Source: Diphasiastrum complanatum (lineage: Eukaryota > Streptophyta > Lycopodiopsida > Lycopodiales > Lycopodiaceae). Taken from it: DNA of 64,000 nt. Made by a program: the position numbers and the translations under genes. Shown here one piece after another: positions 37,646 through 48,084 of the stretch (the stretch's first letter is position 1; each line of letters starts with the position of its first letter). The notes beneath the pieces are model-generated. The model ran no database searches and was not told where the DNA came from. It saw only the letters and a list, made by a program, of their open reading frames with translations. The stretch covers positions 32,234,607 through 32,298,606 of the forward strand of contig CM055102.1 of assembly GCA_029204225.1 (NCBI GenBank). The letters run 5' to 3'.

Positions 37646-38663
37646 ATCGATGTTGCTTGGGCAATGCTTAGGCCCTAGTTAAAGCTTTGAGGCAAGGCCT
37701 TACAATGATGATTTTGTCTATAATCTGGGGACTTGCTCTCAAGCACCAGGAACTTCATCAGCATACAGGCCCCAACCCAAGACTTTACAATATTTCACAT
37801 AGCTTTGTTAACCTTGTGCAAAGGTAAAAAGGTCAATAAAAAGACCAATTCCCAATACATAAATATTCACAAAGAGTCTAATCAAAGAATGTTCAACATT
37901 AATAATTGAATCTCAACATGTCTTAGACTACAATTAATGACTTTTCCACTATATTTGGACTAGCTCACTTTTTTCATGTTCCAATAAAAGACACCAATTG
38001 AACAAATTTTAACAATGTAGAGACAATTTTAGTTCACCCCGTCCCAACAAATTACAATGTCACGACTCACACCTTAATATAAAGAATATTAATTATTGGA
38101 CAAAATTATGGACCTTTAAAAAATAGTATTTGTTGGACAAATCATGTGCAACCCTATAAGTGGCTAGTGAACATAGCAACTGCTCACCAAATTTGGCCTC
38201 ATTTAAGGATATTAATTATTGGACCTTTGTATAAAAAATAGTATTTGGTGGACAAATTGTGTGCAACACTATAAGAGGCTAGTGCAAATTTGGGCTGATT
38301 TAATAAGGAAGGCTTACTACATGAATGGTGCTGACCATTTCAAATAAAAAATAGTAATTATCAACAAAATTCTGTGCAACCGTATAATAGGCTAGTGAAA
38401 AATAGTAACTGTTCTGCAATTTTTGCCTCTCAGAATTGTATGCAATTACACTTTCCTAGTCTATGTTCACACTGCAATACTTACTTGCCACGGCACACGT
38501 AGCTCTACTCTAATTTATGATTGATTTAGGAAGAATTATTGATACTTAATGCTTGATTAGAGGATCGGTGAGTTGGGCTGATCAGATAATAGAGTGAAAG
38601 AAGGTGGTGTAATTTATCTTAGCTTCTCATCAAGCACAAATCACGCGTGAGCATAGTATAATT
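37646..38663. other. No gene recognised
   Basis: AT-rich sequence. Two related segments near 38080-38180 and 38205-38290 share AATATTAATTATTGGAC, an AAAAATAGTATTTG-TGGACAAAT string and GGCTAGTG. They form a diverged tandem duplication with a third trace at about 38345-38410. Confidence 0.5.
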
Positions 38664-39105
38664 AGCCTGGCATAAGAATCCAGGTGGATATTTGATTCGA
38701 AATTCTATGTTTTATGCTGTAAGGGAATTATCAATCTGAAAAGCATATAATTATAGTCAGCCTGGCAAAAGAAATTATTTATGTGTATTTGATTTGGAAG
38801 TTTACAATTTGGGATGTCATGTCGATGCAGGTAGTAGCCTGGCAGAACAATTCCAGGTAGATATTTTATTTGGAATGTTTACAGTTTGTGCTGCAATGGA
38901 TTTAACATGCAGGCATAGTATAGCTGCTATATGCGTGGCAAAACCGTTCCAATTGGTTATTAGATATAGAAGCTTACAAATTCTGCTGTAATGGAGTTAT
39001 TAGTTTGATGCAGTGATAATTATATACCTAGCCTTGCAAAACATTCCTAGTTGGAGATGTGATATGGAAGCTTATATTTTGGGCTGCTGCTGATGCAGTT
39101 CCAAC
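38664..39105 (+). repeat. Five-copy degenerate minisatellite upstream of the GRAS gene
   Basis: Copies start at 38664, 38759, 38836, about 38933 and 39030, with spacings of about 77-99 bp. The consensus words are AGCCTGGCA-AA, ATTCCAGGT-GATATT, TTTGGAAG-TTACA-TTT, GCTGTAATGGA-TTA and TGATGCAG. The array ends about 140 bp before the GRAS start codon. It lies where a core promoter or 5' leader would be. Confidence 0.75.
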
Positions 39106-39241
39106 ACCCGGTCGTGCCTTTTTCTGAGATTTAAACTCCCTTTCCTGAGATTTATACTCCCTTTCCATTAGTCTCACAACTGGTGAAGAAAGATACGATC
39201 AGCAGCTAAGATCAACTTTGCTGCCTTCTCAAACTTTTGGA

Positions 39242-41365
39242 ATGAGCATTATGGAACAACAGAATGAAGAATTGTATGACGGAATCAGACAAGGAATGAA
39301 CTCCACTGCGCATGGCTTCCACGACGGTGATGCTGAAATTTTTGCAGATCCTGTGTTGGGACGCACTTTAGATCTGTTGATGGATGATGACATGGAACTA
39401 GACCGACGATGCATGTTCGTGGATAGCAGTGCCTGCCGGGCTATGACGAATGAGCTCGCTGGCTTCCTTAGATCAGATCCCTATGCTTTGCCTGACCTTC
39501 AAAATGCCAGTGATGCTTTCCTTTTCGAAGAGATTAACCCGCCTTCTTTTATTGATAACTGTGTATCCTCTGCTTCATTGGGCAAACTCGAAGGACCTTT
39601 CAAAGGCTTGTGTAATGAAACTTTGAGATATCCCTTGACGAAGGAGCTTGCAGAATTGTTAGAGAGTAATTCATCCACTAGTCGTGAGCACTTCTGGAGA
39701 AAGAATAACTCTTTCATTTCTCGTGAGCATCCCCGTCAAGAAAATGTGTTTATTCAACAGAATACGTCGTCGGATAGCTGGATCAAACATCTACGTCTAC
39801 AGTCCGTCGAAGGCTATGATTTACCTCAAGCAACTCTCTCTAGCACCGTTGCTGCTCTCAGCCAACTGTCTGTCTGTGCTTCTTCCGATTTCTCGAAAAC
39901 TTCTATAAACTGCTCCTCGTCTTCGGTTTGGAAAGTGAATTCCTCACCATCAAGCGCATCGGAGCTTCCTGATTGCCATCACGATGGCCTACACAGTCTT
40001 ACTCAGCCCTATCTTGTACATGGCAGGGAGGAACTATTCAAGCTTCTTCAGAGGAGCGTAGTTTCTCACGTAGGTAAGGTTAAGCATAAAGAAGCTGCAG
40101 AAAGATACGCTTTAAGAAACCATGGCCCTGGCCACGCGATCGGAGTTTGGTCGTTCGGAGAGCCGGTAGACGATGAAGAAGGAACTCTTCATGATGATGC
40201 CGATGATGTAATTAGAGCAGAATCATCAGATGTGATTGCTTTGTTGACAATCTGCGCTCAAGCAATAGCACGAAATGACATCACAAAGGCAAATCGGATC
40301 GTGAGAGAGATCAGGAAAGAAGCCACGCCTTTTGGAGATGGCAAGCAGCGGCTCGCTCACTACTTCATGGAGGCTTTGGTGGCTCGCATCTCGGGCACAG
40401 GCGGATGCTTGTACACAGCTCTCAATAATCGTCATTACTCTGCCTCGGAGATGCTCAAAACCCATCAGCTCCGTATTGAGAAGTCTCCCTTCGTCAGCAT
40501 CAGCCATTTCTTCTCCAACCAGACAATTGCAAATACATGCCAGGGGGCGAGCCGCTTGCATGTGATAGACTACGGGATCCTTTACGGATTCCAGTGGCCA
40601 TCACTAATCCAAACGCTTGCAGCTCGTCCTGGAGGTCCTCCTCGCCTCCGCATCACGGGCATAGATTTCCCACAGCCCGGGATCAAGCCCTCAGAGAGGG
40701 TTGACGACACAGGCAGAAGATTGTCTGAATTTGCTCGATCCTGCGGTGTGCCATTCGAGTATCATGCCTTTGCAGCGAGCAAATGGGAAGACATTCAGCC
40801 ATCGTCTCTGTCCATCCGCCATGACGAGGTTGTTGTTGTAAACTGCATGCTTAGGTTGCGCCATCTTCTGGATGAGACGGTGAAGGCAGAGAGCCCCAGA
40901 AAGAAGCTGCTGGCCAGGATCAGGAGCATTCAACCGAAAGTATTCGTGGAGGCAGAGGTGAACGCCGGGTACAACGCTCCCTGCAGCTTCATGGCACGCT
41001 TCCAAGAGGCCCTCGCCCACTTCCACAATGTCTACGACGCCATAGATTCTTGTGTGAAGCGCGATCATCCGGATCGCTGCCTCCTTGAACAGGAAATTTT
41101 TGACCAGGAGATTTTGAACGTGGTGGCATGCGAAGGGTTGGAAAGGGTCGAGAGAGCCGAGCACTACAAGTACTGGCACTGGTGGACGCAGAAGGCAGGT
41201 TTTGAGATGCTTGCTCTGGATCAGAGCATCCTCAACAGATCCAAACTGCTAATGCAACGTTATCATGAGGATTACAGTCTTGTTGAAGATGATGGGTGGT
41301 TGATAATGGGATGGAGAGGCCGATTGTCACGTTGCATTTCGGCATGGCAACCTGTTCTCTTGTGA
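39242..41365 (+). CDS. GRAS-domain transcription regulator, LISCL (SCL9/14/33-like) type
   Basis: This is an intronless frame of 707 residues from the first ATG at 39242; a second ATG at 39251 is equally possible. A long acidic N-terminal region is typical of the LISCL group. The C-terminal GRAS domain begins near residue 331 with the first leucine-rich heptad region (VIALLTICAQAIARND). The VHIID core reads LHVIDYGILYGFQWPSLIQ (about 438-456), the LISCL signature. A PFYRE-like region has VFVEAEVNAGYNAPCSF and FQEALAHFHNVYDAID. ERVERAEHYKYWHWW follows, and the SAW end is GWLIMGWRGRLSRCISAW. These proteins act in the nucleus as transcriptional co-regulators. In angiosperms LISCL members work with TGA factors in stress and detoxification; that role is not shown here. 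A five-copy minisatellite sits just upstream. Confidence 0.93.
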   Translation: MSIMEQQNEELYDGIRQGMNSTAHGFHDGDAEIFADPVLGRTLDLLMDDDMELDRRCMFVDSSACRAMTNELAGFLRSDPYALPDLQNASDAFLFEEINPPSFIDNCVSSASLGKLEGPFKGLCNETLRYPLTKELAELLESNSSTSREHFWRKNNSFISREHPRQENVFIQQNTSSDSWIKHLRLQSVEGYDLPQATLSSTVAALSQLSVCASSDFSKTSINCSSSSVWKVNSSPSSASELPDCHHDGLHSLTQPYLVHGREELFKLLQRSVVSHVGKVKHKEAAERYALRNHGPGHAIGVWSFGEPVDDEEGTLHDDADDVIRAESSDVIALLTICAQAIARNDITKANRIVREIRKEATPFGDGKQRLAHYFMEALVARISGTGGCLYTALNNRHYSASEMLKTHQLRIEKSPFVSISHFFSNQTIANTCQGASRLHVIDYGILYGFQWPSLIQTLAARPGGPPRLRITGIDFPQPGIKPSERVDDTGRRLSEFARSCGVPFEYHAFAASKWEDIQPSSLSIRHDEVVVVNCMLRLRHLLDETVKAESPRKKLLARIRSIQPKVFVEAEVNAGYNAPCSFMARFQEALAHFHNVYDAIDSCVKRDHPDRCLLEQEIFDQEILNVVACEGLERVERAEHYKYWHWWTQKAGFEMLALDQSILNRSKLLMQRYHEDYSLVEDDGWLIMGWRGRLSRCISAWQPVLL

Positions 41366-41959
41366 GCAGATCACACTCAATAAGCCCATCAAAGTGCTTC
41401 CAAAGTACTTGTTACGTACAATCAGAAACAGCAATGGCCTTTCTACCACTTACATGTTTCATGTTTTGTTTCTTGCAGCTAGATCCAATCATGGCTTCAC
41501 TTGTACATTCCCGCTAAGGATCGTGTCAGTCTAGCCTTTAAGCAAATATATAGTTCGTTATCTGAGTACTCTTGTTACAAGTACCAATAATGCATTCTTT
41601 TGTGATGTTGTGATCATGCCATCCGATTCATCAATCAGCATTAGAAGTTCTAGAGGCTTAGACTTGAATATTATCACATGCACCACCATTTCCATTCTCG
41701 GCCATTTCATAATCAGACCCAACCGGGTTGGCTGAGTTGCTTGGCTTGGCATCCAAAGTTTCTTTGGTCCCAGGTTCGAGCCTCCCCTTGGAAACCAAGA
41801 AGCATAATCAGGCTACTTCAATATGCAATTCAAAATCACATAGTCAATTGTAGTCCCGATTCAAAAACTCATAAGGCTATTATGTAGTTCCTGTATCTGA
41901 AAGACATGCTCCACAAGTAAAGACTATAGGTTTTGCCACAGCCCGCACTGCGAATAAGT
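41366..41959. other. 3' flank of the GRAS gene
   Basis: The first part is probably 3' UTR. The middle (about 41700-41810) has a short CC-rich patch. No further gene is recognised. Confidence 0.4.
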
Positions 41960-42255
41960 GAATAAGTAAGGGGGAAGGCCCCCCCGCCCGTGGGGCTTCC
42001 CCTCCGTAAATGCCAGCAGATTTTTTTTTTTAATTTTTTTATTTATTTTTAAAAAGTAGATTTTCGAAAATAGCAAATTCAGATTTTATTTGAATTTTTC
42101 AAAATAGCAATTGAACATTACAAAAATGTAATGTGATTCTCAATCTTTCTAAAAATAGCAAAAGTACCTTACAAATGTGTAAGGTATTTATTGCTCATAC
42201 TTTTCAAAAGTACAAAATTATGCCATTTAAAGCAACTTTCAAATACACTTTAAGA
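41960..42255 (+). repeat. Multi-hairpin dispersed repeat, copy A
   Basis: It starts with a GC hairpin (GGGGAAGGCCCC with GGGGCTTCCCC, 41970-42003), then a T/A-rich spacer. The palindrome ATTTTCGAAAAT is at 42060-42071. Stem AAATTCA/TGAATTT is at 42075-42097, stem ACATTACA/TGTAATGT at 42115-42134, and stem TACCTTACA/TGTAAGGTA at 42165-42186. A conserved tail contains TTTTCAAAAGTA and GCAACTTTCAAAT. Between the stems the word AAAATAGCAA recurs. Copy B (59575-59880) has the same order of structures with different paired bases. Nothing in it is coding. It could be a SINE-like or other small non-coding element. Confidence 0.85.
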
Positions 42256-42499
42256 AAATCTATAGGTACTTAAGATCATATAATCCTTATCACTAATTCT
42301 AGCTGTGGGCTGTGACAAAACTTATTCTACACCTTGCACAATAACCATGAAAAAATAAATAATGATCCCTGCTTTTGTTAATAAAAGATGGGCCGAAAAC
42401 CCATGACCATACAAGAAGACTAAAGTATGTAAAATGATACTGGAGAATGGCAAAAATGAATTAAGCCAATCAAAAGCTTAGTAAAACCTAAAATTTTAA
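42256..42499. other. No gene recognised
   Basis: Short AT-rich interval between the multi-hairpin repeat and the RT-type element. Confidence 0.4.
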
Positions 42500-44335
42500 A
42501 CTAATTACTCAAAATCAATTGCTTGACGTAAATCACTAACTAAAATAGATCCACTAATAGGTAATGCAAGAAGCTTTAAAGCAGTCGCTCCTACAAATTG
42601 AGCTCGTCGAAGAATTGAAAGCGTTTGTGAACATTATAATGCAATAGAAATACGATGACTGTAGAAAGAAACAATGACGCATGGTAAGGTAATGCTTTGT
42701 CCTTGGTGTGTCACCATAAGCTCCGCACATAAAGACAAAAAATCATTAAATTTCTTATGAAGACGGCCATATGTTTCCAAGGCAAAGGGGATAAAATCTT
42801 CACCAAGTGCACGATCATTATAATCTCGCTCATTTTCTTGAGTTGCGTGAGATGCAGCAGCCCCTTGCATGGTGGAAGAATGATGAAGGAGGTCCTGACG
42901 AGAGGGATCAACAATGACATCTCCTAGAGTGCGAATTCCCTCACGCGAGAGAACAAGGACTCGACGTCGAGGAGATTGCGAAGAAGGCCCTGGTAAAATG
43001 TGTCTATTCTCGAATAACATGAAAACCACTATCAGGAGCAATAGCAATAAGGACATCATGAATGCAATCATGTGAAACAATACTTTCTCCACCTAAGGAC
43101 ACCGCATAAGATGAGTACCCAAAGAATCCAACATATGCCCACATGAACACTTAGAGAGACCAATTAACATTGGATGTGGAAGTCCCAATTTGATTTGAAG
43201 GGCATCTATAAACAAGTCATTCTTGAGTCGCAAGAGTGGAAGAACTGGACTTGCAACCAACCAAGCCCCTACACTTGGACCAGCACATGAAAAAAGACAA
43301 GCTCGAACTACATCAGACGATGAATTATTGATAAGTTGACCGAAGGAATAAAAGTGAAGATGCTCCATGATAGTCTTCTGAAAAAACAGCCGCTAATTTG
43401 TGACTAAAGATTCAAAGGGAGGCATAAAAGGCTATACGCGGTGGAAGTAAACCTCGAGCAATGCGAAGAGCGTGTTGAAAAGCCAAATTGCCAGTCTCCA
43501 CATGAGCCACCAAATCAAGAAGAAGAGGCTAGTTGCCCTGCTGAAACCTAGAAAGTAGTGCAAAGGCAACAAGAGCCCAACTTTCGAGAAAAGCAGCTGG
43601 TGAAATGCAAGTAGTAGAGAGTAGGCCAACACCAGATGAGGAGGCAGGAAGAGAAATTTTTCGCTTAGAAAACTGACCTTCACAAGTGTCGAAGGTTCCT
43701 GGCCCCAAAAGACGACCAAATACGCCGAGTAAAGTCTCATCAAAATTCCAAAGTAAGGATAATATGTCAATTAAAGGAGAAATGCAATTCAGAAGATAGC
43801 CAAAATGTTGAGCAAAGCACTGAGTGAGAATTCCAAATGCAACCCCTTTGGCAACATATCAAAATGACAAGCAAATCCGTCTAGAGCTTCCCGCATAAAT
43901 GAAGTGACATAACCAAAAGAACCAATGGGAACTTCCAATGCCTTAATGCAAAGTTGAGGAGTAATGAAACCTTCAGGTAAGGAGATGAAGGCCTTTTGGG
44001 CACCAAGCAACGCACTTAGACTTGTACACTATAAGCTCCATAGAAGAAAGTTGAGCTAGGAAATGCAAAAAAGTAGGGACGATTCACTAGTAGGCCCGAC
44101 AATATGTGTATCATCTGCAATAGAGGGGAATAATCATGAGGAAAAAGTTGTAGCTATAGCATGCAATGCACGATAATGTGCCAAAGCAAAGAGAGGACCA
44201 CCTGAGGGATCCCCCTGTTGACTTCCTTCATGAGAAGAAATGACAGTAACATCACCAGTACAAGAAGCATGACTAAAATATTGATAAATTTTACAGTTTT
44301 TAGGACAATAATGATTGTACTTTACAATCATAGAG
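42500..44335 (-). pseudogene. RT-type retroelement remnant (non-LTR-like), 5'-truncated
   Basis: Minus-strand frames in order: 44331-44134 has SHEGSQQGDPSGGPLFALAHYRAL, the Gln-Gly-Asp-Pro block of reverse transcriptase. Linking frames follow at 44010-43789 and 43770-43432. 43368-43093 has GAWLVASPVLP, FIDALQIKLGLPHP and a C-x-C-G-H...D-x-x-G-x-H...C metal-binding-like motif. 43092-42634 continues VLVLSREGIRTLGDVIVDP and ends with HRISIAL. An added frame to about 42505 reads TLSILRRAQFVGATALKLLALP. The pieces are joined by frameshifts, and everything upstream of the QGDP block is missing where the copia LTR region begins. The exact clade is not certain. Confidence 0.75.
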
Positions 44336-44439
44336 AATTATTGGTTGCTTAATCAATGAATCTATCAAGTTCTACACATTAGATCTTGATCTAGATTCAC
44401 TACACTTGGATTTAAGCAAGAGCAATGGATCAACACATC

Positions 44440-45143
44440 ATTTTTTAGTGAGAGCGGCCTCACACGTGTGGAGTACTGTCCACTGTACGGCCTGCACCTG
44501 AAACAACAAGTACAATGATACTAGATAGCAATCATACATAAAAATCACAAGACAAATGACTAGAAATCTCACAAAAGTGTAGAGTACAAAAGTCTCATCA
44601 ATCTTCTTAGCAAAATGATGATCCTTTTATGGATCAAGTACATCCATGAGTCTGGTACAGTCCAGCAGGCCTTCACACGTGTGAAGGGTGCCACATCACT
44701 CAGATCTATCCAATTGATCCATCCTTGATCCTTATCCAATAGTTGACCTTCTAGAATATGACTAAAATCCAAAAAGCTAGTCTCCCAGAATATAGGAACA
44801 TTCCCTACAAAATAGGATCTAAGGAAAATAGTCAACTCTTATCTTCTAGTACTCTATACACACGTGTGAACATCCACTTGCCATGTGGGAGCATTTACTC
44901 ATGCACATGCAAGGAAAAGCTAATTTGTAGGTGACTAGTCAACTTGACTAAAAACTAGTCATTTCATGTTCACACTAACTAGAATGATACAAAATCAATT
45001 TGGATATATACAAACATAAAAAGTACATCCTTTCACACGTGGGAACAGGCTCCACACGTTTGAAATTAGATCATCAACATATTCTAATGTTTGATCAATA
45101 TTTACATGAACCAATGTCAAGTGAGAAGTGACAATTTTCAACA
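44440..45143 (-). repeat. 3' LTR of the best preserved copia element
   Basis: On the minus strand the LTR begins TGTTGAAAATTGTCAC, directly after the polypurine tract GAGGAGGAG (45144-45152). The far end, near 44440, is estimated from weak similarity to the other copia LTR. It contains four CACGTG cores (44463, 44679, 44861, about 45036), three of them inside CACACGTGTG palindromes. No matching 5' LTR was found beyond 49116. Confidence 0.65.
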
Positions 45144-45156
45144 CTCCTCCTCACGT

Positions 45157-46173
45157 CTAACTTGGCAAATCTAGTGTACATCTATATACAATTCCAAGAG
45201 CATATCTTAACTTAAAAAATGGATCTTTGGACAATGGTTTGGTTAAGATATCAGCTATGCATTCGGATGATGGTACATGATGTAGTTGCACTTCCTTGGA
45301 TTGTACCTTCTCCCTCACAAAGTGGTGAGCTATCTCAATATGCTTTGTTCTAGCATGGAAGATAGGATTTGAAGCAATTTGTTGAGAAGCTTGATTGTCA
45401 CAAAATATGTAAGGGATCTCCTTGGCCTCTAGCACATGTAGTTCCATCAAGAGTCTTCTTAGCCATAGGAGCTCTTTGGTTGTTGAAGTCAATGCCTTGT
45501 ACTCGGCTTCACAAGAAGATAGTGAGATTGTATCTTGCTTTTTGGAAAGCCAAGATATCACTCCTCCACAAAGAAATGTTGCAAATGCACTAATGGACTT
45601 CCTATCCATCTTGTCACCTGCAAAATCTGAATCCGAGTAGGCTCTCAAGTGCAAGTTAGATCCTTCATAAAGTATGCCAAAAAATCTACTACTAGAAACA
45701 TATCTAAGTACTCTCTTGGCACTTTTCCAATGATGAGCTAAAAGAGCTTGCATACTTTGACTCAACTTGCTTACACAAAAACTTAAGTCAGGTATAGTGA
45801 TGGTTAAATAGATTAGAGAGCCTATAAGCTTCCTAAAGAGAGTGATGTCCTCAAAGGATGCTTCATCACCTTCATTAGTTGCTTTCACAACATGCTCCAT
45901 AGGGGTGTCAATCCCCTTACAATCTTTCATACCAAATCTTTCAAGAATGGAAGTAGCATACTTAGATTGACTTATGAAAGTACAATTGCTACTTCTAGAC
46001 ACTTCTATCCCAAGTATAAACTTTAGGAAGCCTAGATCTACCATCTTGAACTCACTAGATAAGTCAACTTTTACTTTGCCTATGCCATCATCATCATTTC
46101 TTGTCATAATGATGTCATCAACATAAAGAACCAAAATGATGATCTTTTCTTCATTACATTTGAAATATAGCAC
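45157..46173 (-). pseudogene. Copia pol, reverse transcriptase end and RNase H
   Basis: This frame continues the preceding one after a frameshift near 46160. It holds the catalytic LYVDDIIMT (about residues 16-24). The linker has SKYATSILERFGMKDCK, TPMEHVV and GSLIYLTITIPDLSF. RNase H has YSDSDFAGD, ISWLSKKQDTISLSSCEAEY, TKELLWLRRL, FCDNQAS and ARTKHIEIAHHFVREK. All catalytic acids I can align are present. It ends 14 bases before the LTR, separated by the polypurine tract. Confidence 0.9.
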
Positions 46174-48022
46174 TTAGTACAAAACCAAGGGAATAGAGAA
46201 AATCATGCAACCTAGAGTACCAAGCTCTAGGTGCTTGCTTCAAGCCATATAGGCTCTTCCTTAAGTAGCACACCTTTTGCTCCTCACCAACCTTGATGAA
46301 GCCCTCGGGTTGCATCATGTAGATTTCCTCTTCTAAGAAGCCATTCAAGAAGGCATTTGTCACATCCATTTGGTAGAGATCCCATTTGAACAAAGTAGCA
46401 ATGCAACTGATTAATCTAATAGTTACAAGCTTAGCTACAGGTGCAAATGTTTCTTCATAATCCAATCCTTTTATTTGAAGAAATCCCTTAGCAACAAGCC
46501 TAGCTTTGTACTTACTAATAGATCCATCATGATTGTACTTAATTCTATAAATCCACTTACATGCAAGTGGTTTCTTTCCTCTTGGAAGATTTACAAGATT
46601 CCAAGTATGATTCTCTTCTAATGCATCATACTCTACTTGCATTGCATCTCTCCAAACTTTAGATTTACATGCTTCTTCAAAAGATAATGGTTCTTCAAGC
46701 AATGTAGCTAAAAAAGAGTAAGAGGTAGAAGATGTAGAGCCTTCCTTTTGCTTTTGCTTTTCCACATAGGTAAGCCTTGAGGGCTCGGCCTTGATCCTTG
46801 ATGATCTTCTCGGCCCCTTTTGACTCGGATCCAAATCTTCATCCTCGGGTTTGTCATGATCCTCCTCGGGTTTGTCAAGATCCTCCTCGGATTTGTCAAG
46901 ATCTTCAATGCACAATGGGTTAGATCCATTTGACAAGCTCTTAGCAAATTGTGACTCATCAAAAAGTACATCCTTGCTTACCTTTACTTTCTTGGATGTA
47001 GGACCATATATCCTATATCCCTTGCTATTTTCTCCATAGCCAACAAAGATTCCTTTGAAGGAGGTAGCATCTTCTTTCCTTCTAGTCTCCAAAGGAATGT
47101 GTACATAACAAGTACATCCAAAGATCTTAAAATCTTTTACATTGGGTTTCTTATCAAACAAGGCTTGATAAGGTGAGATCCCATCTATAGCACTACTAGG
47201 AAGTCTATTACACAAATAATTAGCACATGTTATGGCTTCTCCCCAAAATGAGATGGGAAGTGATGCATCAAGCCTCAAGGACTTTGCACACTCACATAGA
47301 CTCCTATTTTTCCTCTCGGCCACCCCATTTTGTTGAGGGGTGTAGGAACAAGTGTATTGTAACTTAATACCATTGATCTCACAAAAGTCTTTCATTTTAT
47401 TGGAGGTGTACTCTCCTCCATTATCACATCTTAGTGCTTTGATAGAAGTACTAAGTTGTTTCTCTACTAGAGACTTGAACTTAATGAAAGCTTCATAAAC
47501 AAGACTTTTCTTTGATAGTAGCTCAATCCATGTGAATCTAGTACAATCATCTATAAAAGTTACATACATCAAGGCATCTCCATTACTTGCATGTGAAAAA
47601 CTATGTACATCAGAATGTATGAGATCCAAGGGAGAGAGAGATCTTGATGAAGATCTCTTGTAAGAAGACTTGTGTGACTTTGCAAGGCCACATGCCTCAC
47701 ACATTTTTCCACACTTCTTGAAAGCTCTTGGTAGGCCGAGAGCTAGTTCCTTGCTTGCCATTGACTCCATAGATTGAAGATTAGGATGGCCTGATCTCTT
47801 ATGCCAAAGCTCCACTTGAGTTAGCTCCTCCCTAGCCAAGTTCACACTTTCACTTGCAACATTAGCATCCAACTTGAAAAGTCTACCTTGCTTAATGCCA
47901 CTAGCTATGCACTTATCATTTTTCAAGATGGAACAAACTCCATTCTTGAAATGTACATCTAGTCCATTGTCCATTAATTGTCCTACACTAAGCAAGTTTC
48001 TTGAAATGGTAGGAACATACAA
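46154..48022 (-). pseudogene. Copia pol, integrase and reverse transcriptase start
   Basis: This is a 622-residue frame. The zinc-binding start is LWHKRSGHPNLQSME with CEACGLAKSH. The integrase core has HSDVHSF and YVTFIDDCTRF, then CDNGGEYTS and PQQNGVAERKNRSLCE, so the Asp-Asp-Glu triad is in place. An acidic linker with repeated DLDKPEED precedes reverse transcriptase: WNLVNLPRGKKPLACKWIYRIKYN, ETFAPVAKLVTIR, MDVTNAFLNG and RKSLYGLKQAPRAWYSRL. It is separated from gag by a frameshift and an in-frame TGA near 48060. It loses frame again near 46160. Confidence 0.9.
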
Positions 48023-48084
48023 AACATTATCTAGATCTATCCTTTTAGATGTGCCTAATCAAAGAGGTATAGATCCTATGCCAT

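Noticed and set aside
38794..38991. 65-residue frame upstream of GRAS
   Set aside because: It lies inside the degenerate minisatellite and is not conserved between repeat units.
39218..39241. Upstream extension of the GRAS frame
   Set aside because: Position 39218 is TTG, not ATG. The first true ATG in frame is 39242.
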